DNA from: Zygaena filipendulae
Taxonomy: Eukaryota; Arthropoda; Insecta; Lepidoptera; Zygaenidae
Direction of reading: 5' to 3'
Assembly: GCA_907165275.2 (NCBI GenBank)
Contig: OU015651.1
Coordinates: forward strand, 14,592,501-14,656,500
Length of the DNA: 64,000 bases
Part shown: positions 36,201 to 46,798 of the stretch, in pieces
Layout of the letters: every line of letters begins with the position of its first letter
Position numbering within the stretch: the first letter of the stretch is position 1
Program-made: the position numbers and the translations under genes
Notes under the pieces: model-generated
Seen by the model: only the letters and a program-made list of their open reading frames with translations
Told to the model about the DNA's origin: nothing
The model's database searches: none

Positions 36201-39200
36201 GTCGCCGACAAGAAATCCGAATCCGACATCCGAAACGCGAAAAACATCGTGTCCTTCAAATCCGTACTACGACTTCATTACCTTTCCTACAATGCTCCTA
36301 TTACTTAGTAACATTATAGTATTTTATGGTTTTATATATTTTTAATCCTTTTATCTTAATATTTATACATTGGTTAAGTATATATAATTAGTAATATTAT
36401 GTTATAATATTTATTTATGTATATGTCAATGTATGTGTTGCATGAGTATAGGTAGTTGGTATGTAATGATTTTATATGTTTAAGTATTGTCATGTATTGA
36501 GTAGTTGATGTATTTGTATAGTACATAGTATATATTATTTATTATGGTATATGGTATGTATAGTATAATGTTTAAAATGCTTTACCCAACCACTCGTGTC
36601 TATGTATTTTTGTTTGTCCTTTCGCTTAATTGGTTGTCTGGAAGAGATCTCAACTATGCGATAAGACCGCCATTTGCTTTCTCCTTTTCTTTAGGTACTG
36701 TATCATTGTTATTTTATGTGCAATAAAGGATTAAATAAATAAATAAATAAATAAAAGAAATGTCGGCTGTTTTGCGAGCTCTCTACGCCCGGAAAAAAGT
36801 CGTGTCGGATCTCGCTCGCCTATGAGTTAGTATGGCGCTGTTAACATTTGTCGGACGTCGGGCCTGACAACCCTTCTCCCCGCTACCCCTTGTCCCGCCC
36901 GGCGGCGCCCGCGCGTGGGTCGCGTCACCGCGGCGCGCAAGCAGAGTTGTTGCGTTGGCGCCAGCTTCGACCGTGTCCGACAGCCGACAAGTGTGAACAG
37001 AGGCGCCGACATCCGATTAAAATCCGGATCCGACGTCCGACAAGTGGGAACGGGCTGCACGGCGTGCGACGGTACCTTGATCTGGTTGTGGTTGGGCCGC
37101 TGGAACTTCAGCTCGTAGACGTGCGCGAGCAGCGCGCGCATCTTGGGGCTGGCGCGCTCGTTGCACGTGCACAGCACGGGCACGCGCGCCGCCCGGATCA
37201 GCGCGAGCAGCTCCTGCACGCCGCCTGCACGGTGCAGCGAACAACGCATCGAAACTATCACACGGCCACACAGCGCCACAGTAAGCAGCTCCTTTAGCCA
37301 AATTGACATTCTACAATCTTTAAAGCATAGAAAGCTTTAAAATCGCTCCAGCCGTTTCAGAGATTAGCTGGAACATCAAACAGACGGACAGAGAACAAAT
37401 TTAAATTTTTTTTTTATGTAAGTACCATATACGACACATCAATTTTATTTAGATGTAGTTCATAGTTTATTTATTAGTAATATTATCAAATCAAATCAAA
37501 TCAAATATGCTTTATTGCCCCAGAAGAGAAAATAAAACTAAAACAGATACAAAGTAAATATAGAGCAAAAGGCGGCCTTATAGCTAGAGGCAATCTTTTC
37601 AAGGCAACCTTAAGGTGATAGAGAGCTGTAAATAGAAACTAGATTATATAGATAGAAACTATATTAATAGTATTCCAAGTCATACGTAAGTTCTACAATA
37701 TTATAGGTAGATAGTATAATAGTAGGTAGATATAAATTTTCATGTTAAGAATAACAAGAAACAAAAAGCAATATCAAGTACTTGTAAACTTAGCACAGAT
37801 CTTATGTACCTACCTAGTATGTAAATAATAAATTAATAGGGTACTTGCATGAAATTTATAATAAGAAATTGTGTCAATATTTCAAAAATAGAGCCTTAGA
37901 AAAGCGTTATCGTGAAAGATTTACTAAAAAAATTTCAATAGTTTCCAAAATATTCAACTTTTAATTTTGTGAAACGGAACGTTGCAACGAAACACCAATC
38001 ACAGCCAAGCTTGACACATGACGTCACTTTTATTTTTTTAGGAAACATTTACCTCTTTCAGAGAAGGCAAAAGAAACTAAGTGCATACAGTCAACGCATA
38101 TTTTCCATTTTCTGAAGGTTTTTACTTTAAAATGCATCGGTAACATGCATTTCGATTCTTTACTGGAACTTTTGGAAGTAAATTGACACAGTTCAACCTT
38201 AATTTCGCTTGAAGTTTGAAGTTATCTGTCAGTGTCACATGACTCTGTCAATACGACATTGACATTTCTATCACAGATTAATAAGGCGTAATTTTGAGCA
38301 AGTGACGTCATTCCGCGTTTCGGCGGTAAGGTCTAAAGTAGGAACTTTGAAACGCTCTATTTCATTAATTTATGCATATTTTTTTTTTCTTTTTCTTGCT
38401 TTGTTTAAGTAGGCCATATATCTTTAAAATAGACTGAAAAAAAAAAATCATGCAAGTACCCTATTATAAAATTATTCTAGTCCATTTCAAAAATGTATGA
38501 ACTCTTTAAAATGTAGTCTCTTTAGATGTATGTAGTTATTTAGTTATGTATTTGCGCATATGATGGACTTCATGCGTGACTCGAAACGTGGCCACAGTAT
38601 CTCCGACTCCCTACCTCTATCCTCGTTGCCCGCCATGCCGTCCACTTCGTCCATGACCAGCACGTGCTTCTTGCTCACGGCGCGCTTGCCCGTCGCGCCT
38701 GCAATCATTGTACAGTGTACAGTGTTACTAGCTGTTCCTTGCACTTTTATCGTTAACTAGCCGTCCCCCGCGATTTCATCCGCGGTAATTTCGGAGTTCC
38801 CGCGGTAATTCCGGGAAAAAGTGCTGTAGTTTCCGGTGATAAGCAGTTCCCCGCATTAATTCCGGAGTTCCCGCGGGAATTTCGGGATAAAAACTATCCT
38901 ATCTTTTAAGTTGGACCATATTATAAATGGTTGCAAAATTTTATCAAAATCCGTTCAGTAGTTTCGGAGTCCATCGCGGACAAACAACGTGACACGTGAT
39001 TTATATATATTAGATTTCGGAGTTCAAGTATTCAAGTATTTATTTGCGGGAAATCCGGAATTGGTCCGTCGTGTAGATCAATAAAAAAATATTGGATGCG
39101 TATTTTTCTTTTTTACGTAATCAAAAAATAATGGCGGTACATTGAGTTGAAATTTCGTGTGACGTCATAACCCGGTGCAGTTTGTACGGGGCTTGTATCG

Positions 39201-42200
39201 AATAATGACGTCACGAGTCCCCCACCCTAAATTTTGCGCTTTATGCGCTTTATCTATGTTTATTTTCATTAATTTGAAAAAGCAAAAAATACGTGTCTAC
39301 TATTTTTTTATTTTCTAACTGACGTGACGGACTAATTGAAATTTTTGATTTTCATACCACGCAAAATACCCAATAACATATAGAAACCTAAGAAACGAAA
39401 TCGTTACGTCACGTGGTCACGCAAAACTGAACTTTTGGTTGGACGATGATGTAATCTATCTAAAATTATGTGTGCACGCGTGTGTGTGGCCGTGTGTGCA
39501 TGCGTGTGTGTGGCCGTGTGTGCATGCGTGTGTGTGGCCGTGTCGTGCATGCGTGTGTGTGTGCATTTTCGCTTTCTTTTGTTTGTGTGCATGCGAGTAT
39601 GTGCGCGTGTGTGTGTGAGTGTGTGTGTTTGTGTGAGTGAATGTGTGCGCGGCGGCGTCACCTTTGGCGTACGCGGAGAGCGAGTTGGTGGAGAGCAGCC
39701 CCCCGACGTGCTGGTGCAGCAGCGCCTTGCTGCGCGCGTCCGACGCGTTCAGCTCCACCACGTCGAAGCCCAGCTCGCGGCACACCAGCAACACCGTCGT
39801 CGTCTTGCCTGGCCAAGGGGGAAACCAACGTCAACGTCATTATCAAAGAACAGAGATTATACAAAGCGCCACCCACCAATTTCATGCCCCTTATCAGACG
39901 CGTGCCCAGCCCTTAATTGGGGGGTGTTCAGAGTGCTTACTCGGGCCGTATTTGGGATGGGGGACATGATCCCATAACCCCCCTCCCCCCCTGTGCAGGC
40001 ACATGCTCTTCATGCCCTTCGAAATAACCTTGTTAAAATCACATTTCAAGACACTTTTAGCTTCAAATTCAATACGTCTTCTTTTATTATCACGAATACT
40101 TTTTAGATACTTATTTGTTTTTTTGCTAGTGATAAGCAATTTGCATGGTAAAGTTTTCCTTTATTTTATCAAAATTTTGAACGTATATTATGTCACATGA
40201 CTTTTTCCTGCGTCCTACTAGGGGGTAAGAACTGCAGTTGGACGAACGGGAATCTAGCAAAATAAGGGGATGTCGGTGTTGGATCGGTGCCGTGTCGTTG
40301 TCCTGTCGGTACCGTGTCGTTGTCGGGTCGGTACCGTGTCGTTGTCGGGTCGGTACCGTGTCGTTGTCGGGTCGGTACCGTGTCGTTGTCGGGTCGGTAC
40401 CGTGTCGTTGTCGGGTCGGTACCGTGTCATTGTAGACTGTCGGTCAGTGAACCACCCTCACTCGAGTTCGCCCTAGGGCAGCACACAGCACGTACCCACG
40501 CCGGGCGGGCCCGACAGCAGGGCCGCCTTGAAGTAGGCCCCGTCGTCGTTCTTGGCCCACGGACTCGGCTTCGTGTGCTTCATCTTCCTGTTCACGTACC
40601 AATTCGACAGCCACTTCATCAGTCTGTTGATAAATAACAATATTAAAATAACAAGTATCATATCTTATCTTTATCAGTTCTTCTCAGCAGAGGACGTATT
40701 CCGAACTGACGGTAATTTATAGTTCTAAGAACCTGCTGACGATTACAAGTGATTGTAACCAATACTAAGTAATAAATAGCTTTAGAATTTTGATTTTTTT
40801 TAATTTTTAACTTTATTACTACTTGCATATTTTGTATATTTTTACAAGAAAGTACAGTTTTTTTACTGGTCTAGACTCTAGAAACAAAAATCTGATGACA
40901 TCTGACATTCATTTAATTGGTTTCTCGGAAAATGATTAATAAATAATAAACCATACTAAAAGAGTAAATGCGAGAGTTACTCTGTTAGCATTTTACGCCT
41001 TAACTACTTCACCAAATTTTGCATAGACATTATCATAGGTACGGAGAAGAACATAGGGTACTTTTTATCCCGGAATTCCTGCAGAAATTCCGAAATTAAC
41101 GCGGGTGAAACCTCAGGGAATAGCTAGTGTGCCATATTTACTTGTTGACGTTGCTGTTGTCGCCATGCTGGCCGATGATCTGCTTCAGGTTCTGCGGCTT
41201 GTACTTGTCCACCCACATGAGGGCCTCCGCGCCCGGCCCACCCGCCCCGCCGCCCGCTGCTAAACACACACTCAATAGGCTATTTGACTAATTTGAGTTA
41301 GTTATGTCCAGTTAGAGCACTCACTTTTTGCTTTAACTGCCAAACGACAAACTATATGGGAAAGAAGATTTTTTCCAAGAATATTTTGAAATTTCGTATT
41401 TTACATTTAAAATATATGCGTGTGTATGGCGAATGTACATTAATTTAATATGAAAGCAAAACAACTTACTTTTTTTCTCTGGTACATTTTCTTCAACTCC
41501 CATTTTAATCTCTTCTTTCACTACAATTGCAGTCTCCTGTTTGTTTTTATCTTTTGGAGGAGTCTTTTTCTTTCCCTTGTCTTGAGCATTATCATCAGCT
41601 AATTTATCTTTACCATTCGATTCTTTATATTTATTTTTCTCACCTGATGCACTATGGTTTGTTTCTTGTGTTTGCTCATCTTTATTCCCGTGCTTACCTT
41701 TACTCAATTTCTTTTTATGATCTTTCTCTTTACTAGGCTCTGTTTTGACTTCAATGTCTCGTTTACTTCCTTTATTTGATAGATCATCTATCATTTTGAG
41801 GAAGTCATCTTCGTTGATGATTTTGATGCCCAATTCCCGCGCTTTCTCCATCTTAGCCGGACCGGCATCTTCACCAGCGAGGACATGTGTCACCTGCGAT
41901 TAATCATTTTGAAATTGAAATAGATTCGCTTTATTAACGATAACAAAAGTACCAATAGAAAATACAAGTAGTACTTTTGTCCCGGAATTCTCGCGGGAAC
42001 TTCGAAATTAACGCTGCAGAACTTACCTTTTTACTTACACCACTCTTGATTGTCCCTCCATATTTTTTTATGGCATTTTCTATATCATTCCTCTCAAATG
42101 AATCTAATACTCCAGTTAACAGAAAAGCACAATCCTTCAGACAATCTTGGGAACCCTAAAACATATTAATTGATTGTTTACAGTTTATGCATTATTAGAA

Positions 42201-44092
42201 TTGGTTTAGTGAACTGCAGGGATACACGAAACATTTTGCAAATAACTTAATCATAAATTTTACCTCAGGGATTTCTTTGGCGCCTAAGTTCTTGGGGCCC
42301 GTTCTGTTTAAATACTGCTGATAATACGCGTAGGACTGTCGCTTCTTTTCGAACCGCTCTTCATCTGTTAGTGCTTTAAAAAAAAGCAGTTTGGGATTAC
42401 AATTAGTTGATATACCAATTAGGATACATATGAAGTAGATTTTTTTTTTATTTATAAAAAATGGTCAAAATATTGATTGAGTTTAAGAAATATTTAATTT
42501 CTGAAAATTTCTTACCAGACTCATTCAATGACTTGTTAATTTTTCGTTTCTTATTTTTACTTCCATGGTCAACTTCTTCATCATTTTCATCCTCTATGAC
42601 ACTTTCATCATTAACAAACACACTGAAATCTGCTTCCTTCCTTATCTTTTTATTTGTGGTTACGTCTTTAATATTTTTAACATCATTATCATTAATTTTC
42701 CTTTTTCTATCTTTACTGTTACCATCATCTCGACTGGAGCTGCTTTTAGTAGTAGTTGTTTCTTTGATAGTAGTTTTTATTTCACTGGTGTCTTTAATGT
42801 TAAATTTTTCATCATGTTTGTCTTTGTTTGTATATTTGTCATAACCAGTAAGATTTTTATCATTTTTGTTATTTCTAAATTTTTCTTCGCTTGTGTGTTT
42901 TTCAAGATCTTTTTTTGTATGTTTATTTTTACTGGCATTCTCATGTTTCTTACTAGTTTCTAATGTTTCAGGTTCTTTTGTCAATATAATTTGTTTGTCA
43001 TCATTAATAACTACAATATCTGTATCACATGATTCTTTGATTTGTATGTCAGTTGATTTGTCATTACTTGTTAGACACGTAGTTTCTTTTAAAATCTCTT
43101 TTTCATCTAATTCAAGAAGACTTTTTTCAAAATCATCATCACCATGAATACCAGTTTCGGTTGCTTTTTTAGTTTTCTTTACCAATGGTTCTGTTCGTTT
43201 TATAGGATTTTTACCAAACAGGTCTACAATATTAACCTCTTTTAATCCAGGGGTCTGTGGTGACTTCTTGGAAGCTCCACTCTGTGATTTTGATTCTTTG
43301 TTATTAGTTTTTTGTTTCTTCTTTGGTGAATGTGATTCATCATCAGAATCATGAATGATTCGTTTTTTTTTCGCTTGTTTCTGAAATTTTTCGTGAATTT
43401 AAGTACTTCTTTAATTTCACCTGTTTTGCTTGATCATTTCTTTGTTTTCAAAGAAATGACCAAGCAAAGGAGGTGTTTGTAAAATCTCTTTAGTCTCATG
43501 CCACCCTGAAATGCAACTGGTAAGATTGTAATAAAAATGAAGTGGAACATAACTAAATTAACTCAACATACCTTAGTTTTGGTTTTGACTTCAGGTGATT
43601 CAGGTATAACATCATCTTCGATTTCATCTATTGGTTTTGGGGATTTCTTAGACACAAAATATGATCTAATGTCCTGTGAAATGTAATTTTAGCTGTTGGT
43701 TATTTATTCGACATGAGACATAGGTACTGCTTTCTCTTAATTGGCAGATGTTTTGCTTAATCAGATTGCTTTATCTATTGTATTCAATACATTATATTTA
43801 TACATTATATTCCTTCCAAAAAATTATAATATACATTAAAGATAAATAATTTTGTCAGTCCATTTAATCATATTGTCATGTTCATTTTACATTATAGATA
43901 TTTAGAAAATTATGTCAGTCATCATCCAACTAATATTATAAATGTGATAATGCTAATGAGATTACCTAATATAAAATAACAGCAAGGTAAATTAAAGATT
44001 TGCTTTATTTTTAAAAACGTGTTAGTGTTTTTGGAGTGATGTTTTTTGAAATACCGGTCTACATAATTATCTCATTTTCTTACCTTCGACAT
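30210..44092 (-). CDS. RFC1: RFC1, replication factor C large subunit (18 exons, complete)
   Basis: Largest subunit of the clamp loader that opens and loads PCNA at primer-template junctions, using ATP, in the nucleus. Exons from the 5' end: 44092-44084, 43673-43572, 43380-42516, 42373-42264, 42155-42027, 41893-41470, 41259-41142, 40623-40496, 39808-39662, 38698-38615, 37224-37076, 34417-34244, 33375-33224, 32410-32302, 31925-31780, 31397-31184, 30720-30529 and 30305-30210. They total 3348 nt, 1115 residues (vertebrate RFC1 about 1148), and all phases agree. Domains: N-terminal PIP-like DIRSYF; a long Lys/Glu/Ser-rich linker (exon 3); BRCT domain in exons 5-6 (FLLTGVLDSFERND, VTHVLAGE); Lys-rich spacer; MWVDKYKP; Walker A GPPGVGKTTT; Walker B VLVMDEVDGM; sensor region CNERASPKMR; C-terminal RFC1 domain (DLFFYDYSLAPLFVQENY); acidic then Lys-rich tail ending RGKKK. 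Confidence 0.96.
31700..31779. repeat. G-rich tract at the RFC1 exon 15 donor
   Basis: Imperfect GGGAGGGAGGGTGGGAGG and GGGGTGCGGGGGGTGCGG runs lead directly into the donor at 31778-31779. Confidence 0.7.
32537..32868. mobile_element. Palindromic-ended MITE, AATAGGCTAG family, copy 1
   Basis: The ends AATAGGCTAGTTTCCT and AGGAAACTAGCCTATT are perfect inverted repeats. Inside are TTTAGTCCGTCAGTTAG, GACACGTATTTTTTGC, GGGTGGGGGACTCGTGA, GTGACGTCATGTGAAATTTC and ATACGTGTCCAATATT. It is nearly identical to copy 2 at 34955-35285 and lies in an RFC1 intron. Confidence 0.9.
32935..33180. repeat. Degenerate relic of the AATAGGCTAG MITE
   Basis: Shares GGGATAGGAAAATCAAAATT, TAAGTCCTTCAGTTAGG, GACACGTTTATTTAGC and TATCGCCACTACTTTTTAAT with the intact copies, but lacks intact ends. 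Confidence 0.65.
33915..34095 (-). repeat. Dispersed lepidopteran repeat
   Basis: TACTAATATTATAAATGCGA ... CCAACCGATCATGATGAAAT ... ACGGAATTCCTGCGGGAACT; same family as 11520-12097. Confidence 0.8.
34510..34770. repeat. Degenerate relic of the AATAGGCTAG MITE, inverted
   Basis: TTAGTCCGTCTTGTAGATTA ... GCGTGACGTCACTATTCTCA ... AATACGTGTCTATTGTTT ... ACTGACGGACTAATTAGAA. Confidence 0.75.
34955..35285. mobile_element. Palindromic-ended MITE, AATAGGCTAG family, copy 2
   Basis: The ends are AATAGGCTAGTTTCCT and AAGAAACTAGCCTATT (one mismatch). The body is nearly base-for-base the same as 32537-32868, about 2.4 kb away in another RFC1 intron, so the two copies are recent relative to each other. 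Confidence 0.9.
35488..35800. repeat. Dispersed repeat, reverse copy of parts of 520-1525
   Basis: AAAACGTAGTGATTACCTTC then GATCACTACGTTTTAAG forms a 45-bp palindrome. ACTAATCGCTGAACCGATTT and GGTATTCCAAAGTTGGTAAG match the reverse complement of 1440-1525 and 540-640. Confidence 0.65.
36270..36765 (+). repeat. LINE-type 3' end with A-rich tail
   Basis: Contains TTGGTTGTCTGGAAGAGATC followed by GCGATAAGACCGCCATTTGC and GTGCAATAAAGGATTAAATA, ending in (AAAT)n. The same TGGAAGAGATCGCT...GCGATGAGACCGC block is at the very end of the window (63970-64000). The class (CR1/Jockey-like) is my inference. Confidence 0.65.
37839..38461. mobile_element. TIR element, GGGTACTT family, copy 2 (623 bp, intact ends)
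   Basis: GGGTACTTGCATGA at the left and TCATGCAAGTACCC at the right are perfect inverted repeats flanked by TA on both sides (37837-37838 and 38462-38463). No coding frame is seen. It lies in an RFC1 intron; copy 1 is at 23370-24183. Confidence 0.9.
38755..39015 (+). repeat. Dispersed lepidopteran repeat
   Basis: AACTAGCCGTCCCCCGCGAT ... ATCCGTTCAGTAGTTTCGGA ... CAACGTGACACGTGATTTAT ATATATTAGAT, as at 16256-16490. Confidence 0.85.
39060..39360. repeat. Degenerate AATAGGCTAG MITE relic
   Basis: TTGGTCCGTCGTGTAGATCA ... GTGTGACGTCATAACCC ... GACGTCACGAGTCCCCCACC ... AATACGTGTCTACTATTT. Confidence 0.75.
39465..39655. repeat. GT-rich minisatellite beside RFC1 exon 9
   Basis: Three units of about 30 bp with GTGTGTGGCCGTGTGTGCAT, then degenerate (GT)n. 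It ends about 6 bp from the exon 9 donor (39662). Confidence 0.92.
40268..40432. repeat. 22-bp minisatellite beside RFC1 exon 8
   Basis: About seven copies of GGTACCGTGTCGTTGTCGGG plus TC. It ends about 63 bp from the exon 8 boundary (40496). Confidence 0.95.
40950..41130 (-). repeat. Dispersed lepidopteran repeat
   Basis: ACCATACTAAAAGAGTAAAT ... GGTACTTTTTATCCCGGAAT ... GAAATTAACGCGGGTGAAAC ... AGCTAGTG. A short fragment of the same family (about 41975-42015) lies in a nearby intron. Confidence 0.75.
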
Positions 44093-45070
44093 TTTTCTGA
44101 AGAATATTAAAATAATATGAATGTCAACATAATTCTACAGGAAAAACTTGATAAAAAAATAAAGGTAAGAAAACTTTAATTCTCAGTTCTTTATTGTTTA
44201 CTGTCCATTCTCATCTATTCCAAAATTCCCAAAATTCAGTTTTTTTACGCACAAAACTAAACGCCAAACGGTTACTCCACCACAGACGACTGACGAGAAC
44301 TTCAGCACCGCTGAACTGTCAAGTGTCAACTGTCAGTATGTCAGACTTGTCTGTCACTGGCACATCACTGGTCTTTCTTTCTTTTATGAACTTTCGCATA
44401 GGTAGGTATGCATTTAGCTAGTTTTAACTAAAATGTTAAATGTATATTAAGTAACTAATTAGCATTTAGCATCGTTGTACGGTTTGAAATTGCAAGCCAT
44501 GATCCTATAGATTGCAAAAACTTTCTCGCTCTCAGAGGATACCGAAGAAATCAGCTTAAAATTTCATACATCTTCTTGAGCAGATAAAAACCATCACCGT
44601 GAAAATTGTTGTTATTACTACTACTATTATTATTATTCATTGGATGTCCCGCTAAGGTTATGCATGATGCACTAATAAATAGAGTGTAATTTACATCAAG
44701 AGCGTGGTGAAAAACTAAAATAGACAAAATGGGGCGTTTTTCGGGAGTTTGTCTTTTTGTTTTACAAACTTCCAGACTCTAAATAAGGTTCAACTGTAAC
44801 GAGTAAACTCTCTAAGTAGTTTGTGGAGTAAACGACGCTTCTGTTTCGGTAAAGCATCGAAATAAATATCACCAATGCATTTCGATGTTCCAGGAAAAAT
44901 AGCTACATTTATAGACTTTGTTTCCTATGCTTTCCTCGAAAAGGGGTAAATTGTAGAAAAAAAATCTCTATAAGCAAACCGCGCGTCATTCAAATTTGAT
45001 TCATTTTTTTTTAAGTTTGCGAGAAGAAACAGTGAATACGTGATTATAATTATTATCTTTGGAAGAAACC
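44093..45070. promoter_or_regulatory. Shared divergent upstream region of RFC1 and the membrane-protein gene
   Basis: 978 bp separate the two start codons, which face away from each other. Bases about 44640-44960 are a copy of the dispersed repeat also found at 90-480 and 26820-27170 (AATGGGGCGTTTTTCGGGAG, GGTAAAGCATCGAAAT, CCAATGCATTTCGATG). No TATA box or other defined promoter element can be claimed. Confidence 0.5.
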
Positions 45071-46798
45071 ATGATATTCCTTTTATTTTTATTAGTATTT
45101 ACAGAAACAAAATGTGTGAATAGAAGTAGCGTTGGTACAACTTTGTTCATAAACGAACATTCTTCGAGAAAGTGTTGGAGAGAAGATGAGATAGCCAAAC
45201 TGCGAGCTAGAAAGACGTTTGAAGATTTGATACCATCACCGGTTACACCAGACAAAATTAACACCAAATATGTTAAAGATACACTTAAGTACTATCAACA
45301 AGCTTTGCGTACCGTAGAGAATGATCCTCATAACGCATTTCTGCTGCGAGAAGCGTTAGCGGACACCATCGGAGCACATTTTAGAAGCGAAGTCCTTCCT
45401 ACAGTCAGATTCGCTTACTACGCTGGTTACGTTCCATATAGAAAGGTAAGACAGCTCCACAACTTCTGGGAAGATCTGAAAGTGTATCTCAACACTCAAG
45501 GGATAGGATGGAAGCGCCCCACTAGGAATTTCCAATGGTCCAATATGACCGTGGTTAAAATCGTCACCGGATACGGCCGATTTTCGGATCCTTGCGCCTG
45601 TATGATAACAAAGAGAGACATGAATTCCTGTATTCATATACCTTCACCTTTACTGGACGATAAAAAGAACCCTTCAGCAGTAGCCATGCCGTTCAAAAGC
45701 GGCGGCCTCGTCGGGCTAACGGCGGCTAGCTCTGAAAATATTCTTTTGAAGTATTACACCACTGCGTGCAGATGCATCTTACGCAGTTCCCCGGAGAAAT
45801 GTCGCCATTCCGACTTCGTGAATTTCAACAACGAGCTGTGGCATTGGATGAAGAGGGACCTGGCGCCGCATCTGATGGACGAGAAGCTGTACACCGCGTT
45901 CGGCGGAGCGCTGCGCGTCGCCGCCGCGGTGCAGAGCTACGGCAAGGGGCTCTCGCGGCGCAACCTGCTCGACTACGGGGACGCGGCCGGCGTCACCGAG
46001 TGGCACCCGTGGCGCACGCTCGCCAACTCCTACGTTTACATCAACGCCGACTGGTCGCCGCAGCTGTACGTCGGCGTGGTGCTCCTGGCCGCGGCGGTCA
46101 TATGCGGCCTGCAGGTGTGCTACAACTATATATTCGGCGACACGGCCGGCTGCAACTGTAAAGAGTTGAGCAGTGTCAGGTCCAAAAGAGCTCAGGCGAA
46201 AAGCGTCAACTACGTCACCGTGGAGGGACCTCCCGCCGCGCTGGCGCCGAACCGCAACAGCGGCAAAGGTCACAGGTCGGCGTCGCTCGGCTCGCTGCGC
46301 ACGCAGCGGGTGTACGACCTGAACGACAACACGGAGACGCTCATGGACGTGATCGTGAGCGAAGACGAGCGCAGCGACGGGGCGCCCTCGCGCGCCTCGA
46401 GCGAGGGGGCGCCCGAGAAGCACATCATCGACGTGGGCCACGCGGCGCGCTCCAAGAGCCCGCCCACCATCGACTCGGACGTCGCTCACTTGACCATCGA
46501 GCGGGCCGGCTCGAGGAGGGCGGAGGAATCTCGCACCACCGTGTACACGACGAGCGCGACAACGGAGGCGACGTACAAGCAGCGGCCGCTGGACTCGGCG
46601 TGGTCGGAGTCGAGCTCCACGTCTGCTCTCTCGGGCAGCTCGGAGACGTCCGGCGCGCGCGGCCTGACGTGGGCGCGGCGCGTCGCCTCGCTGGCCTCCC
46701 GCGCCGGCCGCCCACCGCGCCCACCGCGCTCCACCTCCGGCACCGACCACGAGATCTACTCCACCACAACGCCGCCGTCGCAGCGCCAACATAAGTAG
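45071..46798 (+). CDS. Unrecognised type I single-pass membrane protein (intronless)
   Basis: 575 residues from ATG 45071 (an upstream in-frame TTG at 45059 is not needed) to TAG. Residues 1-15 (MIFLLFLLVFTETKC) are a short signal peptide. The ectodomain, to about residue 332, has about ten Cys, sequons NRSS and NMTV, and an internal LLKYYTTACRCILRSSPEKC stretch. One membrane helix follows at about 333-352 (YVGVVLLAAAVICGLQVCYN). The cytoplasmic tail of about 220 residues is rich in Ser, Arg, Ala and Gly, low in complexity and extremely GC-rich, with acidic clusters (VSEDERSD). Cys-rich juxtamembrane CNCK could be palmitoylated (inference). GC rises sharply from about 45% in the first third to about 70% in the last. 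I do not recognise the family. Confidence 0.9.
   Translation: MIFLLFLLVFTETKCVNRSSVGTTLFINEHSSRKCWREDEIAKLRARKTFEDLIPSPVTPDKINTKYVKDTLKYYQQALRTVENDPHNAFLLREALADTIGAHFRSEVLPTVRFAYYAGYVPYRKVRQLHNFWEDLKVYLNTQGIGWKRPTRNFQWSNMTVVKIVTGYGRFSDPCACMITKRDMNSCIHIPSPLLDDKKNPSAVAMPFKSGGLVGLTAASSENILLKYYTTACRCILRSSPEKCRHSDFVNFNNELWHWMKRDLAPHLMDEKLYTAFGGALRVAAAVQSYGKGLSRRNLLDYGDAAGVTEWHPWRTLANSYVYINADWSPQLYVGVVLLAAAVICGLQVCYNYIFGDTAGCNCKELSSVRSKRAQAKSVNYVTVEGPPAALAPNRNSGKGHRSASLGSLRTQRVYDLNDNTETLMDVIVSEDERSDGAPSRASSEGAPEKHIIDVGHAARSKSPPTIDSDVAHLTIERAGSRRAEESRTTVYTTSATTEATYKQRPLDSAWSESSSTSALSGSSETSGARGLTWARRVASLASRAGRPPRPPRSTSGTDHEIYSTTTPPSQRQHK

Noticed and set aside
42461..43147. Plus-strand ORFs opposite RFC1 exon 3
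   Set aside because: Phe/Leu/Ser-rich shadows of the Lys/Glu/Ser-rich RFC1 linker.
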